NCBI GenBank assembly: GCA_039199225.1
Contig: JBCCSZ010000383.1
Span: 1-6,102 of the forward strand
DNA from: JBCCSZ01 sp039199225
GTDB taxonomy: Bacteria; Bacteroidota; Bacteroidia; Chitinophagales; Saprospiraceae
Direction: 5' to 3'
DNA: 6,102 nucleotides
Shown: one piece after another, positions 1-6,102 of the stretch
Layout of the letters: each line of letters begins with the position of its first letter
Numbering within the stretch: the first letter of the stretch is position 1
Notes under the pieces: model-generated
Told to the model about the DNA's origin: nothing
Database searches by the model: none
What the model saw: the letters and a program-made list of their open reading frames with translations, nothing else
Made by a program: the position numbers and the translations under genes

Positions 1-180
1 GAGATACTGGAATTGGAACAAGTGAGTGTAACGGCTGATTTCTTTGAATTGGGCGGCCACTCATTGAAGGCCATTCGCCTGTTGTCTCAGATTGGTCGCC
101 AGATGGGCGTATCGATGAGCTTCCAGGATTTCGTGCTGCACTACTCGACCATCCGTCAGCAGTGGAACTACATCAAGACG
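1..180 (+). other. Thiolation (peptidyl carrier) domain T1, C-terminal part
   Basis: This is the carrier domain of the module upstream of the window, cut at its N-terminal side. The core DFFELGGHSLKAI spans residues 13-25. Ser21 (bases 61-63) is the predicted phosphopantetheine attachment site, and helix 3 follows in the region of SFQDFVL. By family knowledge, the LGGHS form is typical of carriers that pass their chain to an ordinary C or TE domain, whereas carriers before epimerases tend to have GGDS. This fits the C domain that follows directly after a short linker (residues ~61-77) rich in Q, S, T and P. It holds the upstream peptidyl chain, which is the donor for the next C domain. Across 60 aligned residues it is identical to T2 at 47, so the unseen upstream module is probably related to the two modules here. 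Confidence 0.95.
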
Positions 181-3100
181 CAAAGCCAAAGTGAACAAAC
201 ACCAATTACGCCAGTTGCAGAAGCGTCTGATTACGCACTGTCGCCAGCCCAACAGCGGATGTGGTCAATCACCCACCTGAGTCCAGACCAACGTGCATAC
301 AATATGCAGGGGGCCTTCCGGATGCAAGGAGCCTTGAATGTTCACTTGTTGGAATCAGCGATGTGGGCAATGGAAGACCAGCACGAGTCGCTGCGGACCA
401 ACTTCCGGGAGGTGGAAGGTGAAATTCGCCAATTCATCCATCCCAAAGGAAGCCGTCGTTTGAAAATGCAGTACCGCGATTTGAAATTGCAATTGGACAG
501 CCAAACGATCCTTCAAAATGGATTGGAGGAAATGAATAATTTAGTATACGACTTGTCGACAGACGCCTTGGTCAATCTGAAGGTGTGGCAAATTGAAGCG
601 GAGGAATACATCGTTGGTATTTCGATGCACCACATTATTTCCGATGCCTTTTCACTGCAAGTATTTGCCAAAGAATTAGGCGAAGTATACATGAATTTAC
701 GCAATGGGAAATCGGCTTACGAAGCTGCTTTACCAATACAATACAAAGATTACACAGCATGGATAAATGAGCAAACGAAGAGTGCGTCTTTCCAGGAGCA
801 AGAGCGCTACTGGAAAGAACTTTTCGCTGGCGATGTACCGAACCTGGAATTGCCGACCGACTTTTCTCGTCCACCGATTCAAACCTATGAAGGTTCAGTT
901 GAAACAACACCGCTTTCTACAGAATTGGTAGAGGGGTTGAGAGCTTTGGTAAAGGATCGGCAGATCAGTATGTACAGCATTTTGATTGCGAGTGTAAACG
1001 CTTACTTGTACCGCATCAGCGGCCAATCTGATCTCGTTGTGGGCATCCCGGCTGCTGGTCGAAACCATCCAGATTTAGAAAACCAAATCGGTCTGTACAT
1101 CAATACCCTGGCACTGAGAACAAATATTGAGGAGGACGAAAACTTTGAAGGCTTACTCCAAAAAGTTAGAGCCAATGTCCTGAGTGGATACGAAAACCAA
1201 AGTTATCCTTTCGATTGGCTGGTCGATTCCTTGGATATGGAAAGAGACCTGAGCCGAACACCCCTGTTTAACGTGTGGGTACAGTTTATCGAAAAGGATG
1301 TCAATGCTGGAATGACCTTGGCATTGGATCAAATCGAGATTTCCAATTTGGAATTGCCCGTGACCGCCAGTAAGTTCGACCTTTCTTTTTATTTGGAAGA
1401 AACTACAACTGGTTACGATCTAAAGTTGGAATACAACACAGACCTTTTCAAGGCTTCTACGATTCGTCATTTGATGTCGCTTTACCAGCACTACCTACTG
1501 GAAATGCTGCGCTTGCCGACGGCTCATTTGGGACGACTCAAGTTGATGGCTAAGCCGGAAACGATCAAGATGTTGTCGATGTCGACAGGTATAGATGCTA
1601 TGCTGCCGGAAACAACCTTTGTTTCTTGCTTCGAGGCAAGTGCTGCCTATTACAAGGATCAGACAGCTTTGAATTACTTGGATCGCTCTCATACATACGC
1701 TTCGCTGAATGAGCAGGCCAATCAATTGGCGCATTTTATAAAAGCGGAATTTGACGTTCAGGCAGAGCAGGTAATTGGTTTGATGATGGATCGTTCGGAT
1801 CGCTACATCATCAGTATGTTGGCGGCCTTGAAAGCAGGTGCAGCCTTCTTACCTTTAGACCCTGCACTACCGTCGCAGCGTTTGCGTTACATGTTGAAGC
1901 AAGCCAATGCTCAAATTGTATTGACCGATCAGGAAGAGGCATTGAATATCGAGGAGGTAACGGCTGTAAATATTGTTACCAGCAATTATGAGCAGTACAG
2001 CAATGCAAATTTATCACTGGAAATTTCACCGGATCAACTGGCTTACGTTCTGTACACTTCCGGAACAACGGGTAAGCCCAAAGGCGCTATGGTGGAGCAT
2101 CGCGGTATGTTGAATCACTTGCTGGCCAAGATCGAAGATTTCAGCTTGAATGAAGCTTCCGTAATGGCACAAACGGCTTCCATTAGTTTTGATATTTCCA
2201 TCTGGCAAGGACTGGTTTGTCTATTGTCCGGTGGCCGTACGCAGGTGTATGACAAGGAATTGGTCCTGTGGCCATCCCGCATGATTGAAGCCATTGAACA
2301 AGACGGTGTTACGGTACTTGAGGTTGTTCCTTCCTATATGAATGAACTGCTGGCGAGTCTCGAAAATGAAGCAGCCACCAATGGTTTTGCCACCTTGGAT
2401 TGCTTGATTGCAACGGGCGAAGCTTTGAAATACAATCAGGTGGAAAGATGGTTCCAACTGTTTCCAAGCAAAGCGCTCGGAAATGTTTACGGACCAACAG
2501 AGGCTTCGGATGATGTAACGCATTGCATCATGCACAGCTTGCCAGAAGAACAAACGGTTTCCATTGGAACACCGATTCGGAATACAAGAGTTTACATTTT
2601 AGATGAACACGATCAGCTGTGTCCTGTCGGTGTGAAGGGCGAGATTTGTGTGGCAGGTCCTTGTGTCGGTCGCGGTTATATCGGCGATGCAGAAAGAACT
2701 GCCAAGGCTTTTGGTCACGATCCTTATGGATACATTTCCAACCGTCGTTTGTACCGCACCGGTGACATTGGAAGCTATCGGGCCGATGGTCAGATCGACT
2801 TCTTTGGTCGCAAAGATCACCAGATCAAACTGCGTGGACACCGCATTGAGTTGGGCGAAATAGAAGAGCAACTAGCCAAATTGGATGGGGTTGGTCAATG
2901 TGCTGTTGTCGTAAAAGACAATCAGTATTTACTGGCTTATGTCGAGGCTAAAAATGCAGTAGAGCTGCAGCCAACGGAACTAGAGCAAGCACTTCGCCAA
3001 ATACTTCCGGCCTACATGCTGCCCGATCAGGTCATCGAATTGGAAACACTGCCACTGACCAACAATGGCAAGATCAATCGTCGGAAACTGAGCGAGCGTT

Positions 3101-6100
3101 CAATCGAATTGATTCGCGGCGAATATGTCGCTCCGGCCAACGAAGCGGAGGCTCGCCTACAAGCACTCTGGCAAGAGGTATTGGAACAAGAGCAGATCAG
3201 CGTGACGACCGACTTTTTTGAGTTGGGTGGTCACTCGCTCAAGGCCATTCGCCTGCTGTCCAACATCCGCCAGCAAATGGGCGTCGAGCTGAGCTTCCAG
3301 GATTTTGTCTTGAACCACTCAAGCATTCGTCAACAGTGGAACTACATTCGGACGCAGCGACAAAGTCAACAAGCAGCCATTCCTACAGTAGCCGAGGCAG
3401 CAGATTACCCACTGTCTCCGGCACAGATGAGAATGTGGTCCATCACCCAGCTCAGCCCAGACCAACGCGCCTACAATATGCAAGGTGCATTCGTTATGGA
3501 AGGCGCATTGAATGTAGAGACTTTGGTACAAGCTGTCTGGTCTTTGGAAGATCGGCACGAATCACTCCGAACCAATTTCAAAGAGGTTGATGGAGAAGTT
3601 CGTCAGCTGGTACAGGCCGAAGGAAGCCGTCGTTTGCAATTGCAATACAGCGACCTAAGAGGCCATACCGACGCACAAGCAAAGTTGCAACAAGCCTTAG
3701 AAACGGCAGCAGATACAGTATATGATTTATCGAAAGATGCATTGGTGCAGTTGTACGTATGGCAATTAGAAGCGGAGGTTTTTACACTTTGCATTTCCAT
3801 GCACCACATCATCTCCGATGCTTTATCGCTTCAGGTTTTCTCAAAAGAATTGGGACAGACTTACGCAAATATCCTGGACGGAAAAGATGCCTACGATCAG
3901 GAGGCATCCATCCAATACAAGGATTATACAGCATGGTTGAACGAACGGATGAATGGCGAGAATTTCAAAAAGCAAGAGCAATACTGGTTGGATCAATTCC
4001 AAGGTGAATTGCCAAAGCTGGAATTGCCGACCGACTTTTCTCGTCCACCGATTCAAACCTATGAAGGAGCGGTCGAAAGTACGACCTTGTCTGCTGGCTT
4101 AACGAAGCGTTTGAAGCAGTTGGTCAAGGATCAAAAGGTGAGTATGTACAGCTTGCTGGTAGCAACAGTGGATGCTTATTTGTATCGTATCAGTGGTCAG
4201 TCGGACATCGTTGTTGGTATCCCCGTTGCGGGCCGCAACCATCCGGATTTGGAACAACAAATTGGTTTGTACATCAATACGCTAGCGCTGAGAACGCAAA
4301 TTGATCCAGAAGACAATCTGACGAGTCTGTTACAAAAGGTGAAAGCCAATATTTTGAACGGATATGAAAATCAAAATTATCCTTTCGATTGGTTGGTTGA
4401 TGCACTTGAGATGGAACGGGACTTTAGCCGGACACCACTTTTCAATGTTTGGGTACAATTCATAGAAGCAGGGGCGGATGCAGCTGTGAGCTTTGGATTG
4501 AACGACTTGAAAGTTTCTGAACTGGAATTACCTGTCACGGCCAGTAAATTCGACTTGTCTTTTTACCTCGAAGAATCTGCCGATGATTTGGAATTGCGCT
4601 TGGAATACAATACCGATTTGTTCCGTCCGCAGACCATCAATAAATTGATGAAGCTTTACACGGCTTTTGTCGAAAAACTCCTGGCCCAGCCAGCGCAGCC
4701 TATTACCGAACACAGATTACTGGATGCACAAGATACGCAAGAACTGCTGGCACTTTCTACAGGTACACAATGCTGCGTACCGGAGGAAAGTTTCATCCGC
4801 TCTTTTGAAAGACATGTTTTGGAACACCCCAATTGGGATGCCTTACAGTTTGGCGATAAAGTATATGCTTATGCCGAGCTAAATGACATGGTCAACCGCC
4901 TGGCGCATTTATTGATTTGTCGTTATTCCATCGGCCGCGAAGAGGTGGTTGGTGTGATGATGGAACGCTCTGATCGCTATGTAGTTACCATCTTAGCTAT
5001 TTTGAAAGCAGGTGGCGCATTTTTACCGATCGATACAGGATTACCTTCTGATCGGATTCAGTACATGCTGAAACAGGCAGGCGTCAAAACAGTCATGACC
5101 GAAAATGGCTTGGGGCTTCCTTGTCGCAGTTGTGAATGCATTGCCTTCCGGGAGGAGGATTGGGCAGATATGCCGTCCTTTAATCCGGATACGATCATCG
5201 ATGAAAACCAATTGGCTTATGTCATTTTTACATCCGGTACAACCGGTCGACCAAAGGGAGCGATGATCCAGCACAAAGGAATGCTCAATCACTTGTTTGC
5301 AAAAGTTAATGATTTTGGCATCGACCAAAAGAGCACTGTTGCACAAACAGCATCGATTAGTTTCGATATTTCTGTATGGCAAGCTCTAGTGGCCCTCTTG
5401 CGAGGTGGCAAGACGATCGTATATCCACAGTCTCTCATCCTCAATCCAGAGGAGTTGCTACAGTCAATTGATCGAGATAGGGTAAGCATTTGGGAGGTTG
5501 TTCCTTCCTACCTCAACGAGCTGTTGAACTTGTTGGAAAGCCAAAGCAACCGACCTGCCTTACAGGCGCTACGCTGCTTGATGGCAACGGGCGAAGCCTT
5601 GAAGAAAAACTTGGTGGAGCGCTGGTTCCAACTGTTTCCAAACATCCCGATGGGTAACGTGTACGGTCCGACGGAAGCTTCCGACGATGTTACGCATTTG
5701 CTACTCGACTGTGTACCTGATGGCACATCCATTTCAATTGGTAAGCCGGTTCAGAATATGCGGGTTTTTATTCTTGATGACTTTGGGCAACTGTGTCCGA
5801 TTGGTGTCAAAGGAGAAATTTGCATTGCGGGTATTGGTGTTGGAAAGGGATACATCAACAATGAGGAAAAGACGCAAGCTGCTTTCCAAACCGATCCAAC
5901 CAATTTCCTGGAAGATGCAAAGATGTATCGCACGGGTGATCTAGGTTGCTACCGGGCAGACGGAACAATCGACTTTTATGGTCGCAAAGATTACCAGGTG
6001 AAAATCCGTGGACATCGAATCGAGTTGGGAGAAATCGAAGAGCAATTGGCACGGATTCCATTCGTACAGGAGTCAGCCGTCATTGTTCGCGAAGAGGAAA

Positions 6101-6102
6101 TC
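1..6102 (+). CDS. Multimodular nonribosomal peptide synthetase, internal fragment (T-C-A-T-C-A)
   Basis: A single frame runs through the window for 2034 codons with no stop, and its start and end lie outside. It encodes an NRPS, a cytoplasmic assembly-line enzyme in which A domains activate amino acids as adenylates, T domains carry them on phosphopantetheine and C domains form peptide bonds. Residues 1-60 are the end of one module's T domain. Residues ~78-1112 are a full C-A-T module, and ~1136-2034 are the C and most of the A of the next. All catalytic motifs look intact and no tailoring or release domain is present. The two modules align at a constant offset of 1058 residues. The product and gene name are not recognisable. 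No regulatory sequence is visible because the window is entirely coding. The fragment could belong to a lipopeptide or other peptide synthetase. NRPS identity is essentially certain; the product is unknown. Confidence 0.98.
232..1530 (+). other. Condensation domain C1 (probable LCL type)
   Basis: This domain joins the chain on T1 to the amino acid on the downstream T domain. The core motifs occur in order: C1 as LSPAQQRMW (residues 80-88), C2 as HESLRTNF (128-135), C3 as MHHIISDA (209-216), C4 as YKDYTAW (248-254), C5 around VGIPAAGRNHPDLE with IGLYINTLALR (347-373), C6 as YPFDWLVD (402-409) and C7 as RDLSRTPLFNVW (416-426). The second His of C3, His211 (bases 631-633), is the residue tied to catalysis in the family, and it is present with Asp215. 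The usual Gly that closes HHxxxDG is Ala216. C2 and C3 resemble LCL domains more than DCL or dual C/E domains, implying an L-configured donor. About 430 residues is normal length. Bases 844-893 are a perfect copy of part of the second C domain. A C-A linker of about 26 residues follows. Confidence 0.95.
844..893 (+). repeat. 50-bp perfect direct repeat, copy 1 (within C1)
   Basis: These 50 bases are identical, third codon positions included, to bases 4018-4067. They encode LELPTDFSRPPIQTYEG, the segment between C4 and C5 that links the two lobes of the condensation domain. The bases on either side differ (c and t here; g and a in the second copy). The second copy lies 3174 bp downstream, in register with the module repeat. 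Confidence 0.97.
1609..3108 (+). other. Adenylation domain A1, complete; pocket D-I-W-E-I-T-V-D-D-K
   Basis: The domain activates an amino acid with ATP and loads it on T2. Motifs in order are A1 HTYASLNEQANQLA (residues 564-577), A2 LKAGAAFLPLDP (610-621), A3 YTSGTTGKPKG (685-695), A4 FDISIW (730-735), A5 NVYGPTEA (828-835), A6 GEICVAG with GRGYIG (880-895), A7 YRTGD (918-922), A8 GRKDHQIKLRGHRIELGEIE (936-955) and A10 LTNNGKINRRKL (1019-1030). The catalytic A10 lysine is Lys1024 (bases 3070-3072). Aligned to GrsA, the pocket residues are Asp731, Ile732, Trp735, Glu (in LEVVPSY), Ile and Thr (in LIATGEA), Val (in NVYGPTE), Asp-Asp (in EASDDVT) and Lys. The Asp at the first position marks an alpha-amino acid substrate. 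Glu plus two Asp suggest a basic side chain by analogy with ornithine and diaminobutyrate pockets, but I cannot recall a firm experimental assignment. Function is certain, substrate is not. Confidence 0.95.
3121..3336 (+). other. Thiolation (peptidyl carrier) domain T2, complete
   Basis: This carrier domain follows A1 after a short linker. It begins near EYVAPANEAEARLQALW (residues 1041-1057), the usual first-helix signature, and carries DFFELGGHSLKAI at 1071-1083. Ser1079 (bases 3235-3237) is the predicted phosphopantetheine site, needing a phosphopantetheinyl transferase encoded elsewhere. It receives the A1 amino acid and, after C1 acts, holds the elongated chain for C2. The LGGHS core and direct adjacency to a C domain, with no epimerase between, argue against D-configuration being introduced here. 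The helix after the serine (LKAIRLLSNI) and the segment SFQDFVLNHSSIRQQWNYI closely match T1. Confidence 0.96.
3406..4704 (+). other. Condensation domain C2 (probable LCL type)
   Basis: This is the condensation domain of the next module, joining the T2-bound chain to the residue activated by A2. It shows LSPAQMRMW (residues 1138-1146), HESLRTNF (1186-1193), MHHIISDA (1267-1274), YKDYTAW (1306-1312), VGIPVAGRNHPDLE then IGLYINTLALR (1405-1431), YPFDWLVD (1460-1467) and RDFSRTPLFNVW (1474-1484). The catalytic-position His is His1269 (bases 3805-3807) and Asp1273 is kept. As in C1, the last residue of HHxxxDG is Ala (Ala1274). Each motif sits exactly 1058 residues after its C1 counterpart. In the N-terminal 60 residues, 46 are identical to C1. 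The domain looks active and of LCL type on motif grounds; a phylogeny would be needed for firm subtype. Confidence 0.95.
4018..4067 (+). repeat. 50-bp perfect direct repeat, copy 2 (within C2)
   Basis: This is the second copy of the 50-base block at 844-893, in the equivalent position of the second C domain. Surrounding codons differ at many synonymous and nonsynonymous sites, for example FAGDVPN versus FQGELPK just upstream and SVETTPLS versus AVESTTLS just downstream. The perfect identity is therefore local. Confidence 0.97.
4783..6102 (+). other. Adenylation domain A2, C-terminally cut by window; pocket D-I-W-E-M-T-V-D-D-K
   Basis: This is the second amino-acid-activating domain, seen from its N-terminus through motif A8. 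Motifs: A1 YAYAELNDMVNRLA (residues ~1622-1635), A2 LKAGGAFLPID (1668-1678), A3 FTSGTTGRPKG (1743-1753), A4 FDISVW (1788-1793), A5 NVYGPTEA (1886-1893), A6 GEICIAG with GKGYIN, A7 YRTGD (1976-1980) and A8 GRKDYQVKIRGHRIELGEIE (1994-2013). The A10 lysine and the following T domain lie beyond the end. The pocket residues match A1 at nine of ten positions (the last, Lys, is assumed from A10); the difference is Met in LMATGEA where A1 has Ile. It therefore probably loads the same or a similar monomer. A cysteine-rich stretch CRSCEC (1708-1713) between A2 and A3 is not in A1. Confidence 0.95.

Larger units (their letters stand above)
1..6102 (+). repeat. Tandem NRPS module repeat, period 3174 bp (1-2928 versus 3175-6102)
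   Basis: The first 2928 bases align with bases 3175-6102 at a fixed offset of 3174 bp. I checked the offset at the two T serines (61 and 3235), the C3 histidines (628 and 3802), the C-A linker STG, the A4 aspartates, A5 asparagines and A7 aspartates; all agree, so there is no net indel between the copies at these points. Hand-counted identity is 47/60 residues in the T region, 46/60 at the start of the C domain and 34/60 around A4 to the EVVPSY segment. This fits duplication of a whole C-A-T module followed by uneven divergence or by conversion of the T-C part. Confidence 0.93.

Noticed and set aside
628..648. Inactive condensation domain because of the altered C3 motif
   Set aside because: Only the final Gly is changed, to Ala. 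Both histidines and the Asp remain and all other C motifs look normal, so loss of function is not supported.
2188..2505. Naming the monomer from the pocket code
   Set aside because: I recognise the general D-I-W-E-x-T-x-D-D-K pattern as recurring in bacterial NRPSs but cannot recall a firm experimental assignment, so no amino acid is named.
3100..3420. Possible epimerase or gene boundary between A1 and C2
   Set aside because: The frame passes directly from A10 through a T domain with LGGHS into C motif 1. There is no room for an epimerase, no stop codon and no start with a ribosome binding site.
5041..5382. A 113-codon open frame on the minus strand, and a dozen similar shorter frames on both strands
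   Set aside because: They lie antisense to or out of frame with a continuous NRPS frame carrying all core motifs. Their translations show no recognisable domain, and similar frames recur at matching places in both modules because the underlying sequence repeats.
1..6102. Assembly artefact as the cause of the module repeat
   Set aside because: The two copies differ at many positions throughout, with an intact frame in each, so they are distinct sequences and not a duplicated read path. The 50-bp perfect block alone could still challenge short-read assembly.

Overview
The window lies wholly inside one very large nonribosomal peptide synthetase (NRPS) gene on the + strand. Frame 1 reads from base 1 to base 6102 (2034 codons) without a stop. 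There is no start codon, stop codon, promoter, terminator or intergenic DNA, so everything here is an internal piece of a multimodular assembly-line enzyme. Apparent open frames on the opposite strand or in other frames are shadows of this reading frame.

Domain order is T(partial, 1-~180) - C(~232-1530) - A(~1609-3108) - T(~3121-3336) - C(~3406-4704) - A(~4783-6102, cut after core motif A8). This gives the end of one module, one complete C-A-T module, and the C and most of the A of the next. All key residues expected for activity are visible: the phosphopantetheine serine in both T domains (GGHSL), the second His of the C3 motif in both C domains, and the A3, A4, A5, A7 and A8 motifs in both A domains, plus the A10 lysine in the first. 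No epimerase, methyltransferase, cyclisation, reductase or thioesterase domain is present. The LGGHS T-domain cores and the C-domain motifs fit chain extension with L-configured residues.

The two modules are tandem repeats with a period of exactly 3174 bp (1058 residues). Every core motif of the first module recurs at +3174 with no net insertion or deletion. The T-C part is better conserved (47/60 and 46/60 identical residues in two hand-compared blocks) than an A-domain block holding the substrate pocket (34/60). Even so, the ten-residue specificity codes read by alignment to GrsA are almost the same: D-I-W-E-I-T-V-D-D-K and D-I-W-E-M-T-V-D-D-K. The two modules therefore probably load the same or very similar monomers. 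The acidic residues lining the pocket hint at a basic side chain, but that is inference. A perfect 50-bp repeat inside the two C domains stands out from more divergent flanks and looks like recent recombination or gene conversion.

The organism is bacterial, with roughly balanced base composition. The C-domain style (e.g. QYKDYTAW, IGLYINTLALR, YPFDWLVD) recalls NRPSs of Bacteroidota such as chitinophagal or saprospiral lineages, but this is a low-confidence impression. The product cannot be named from this window.
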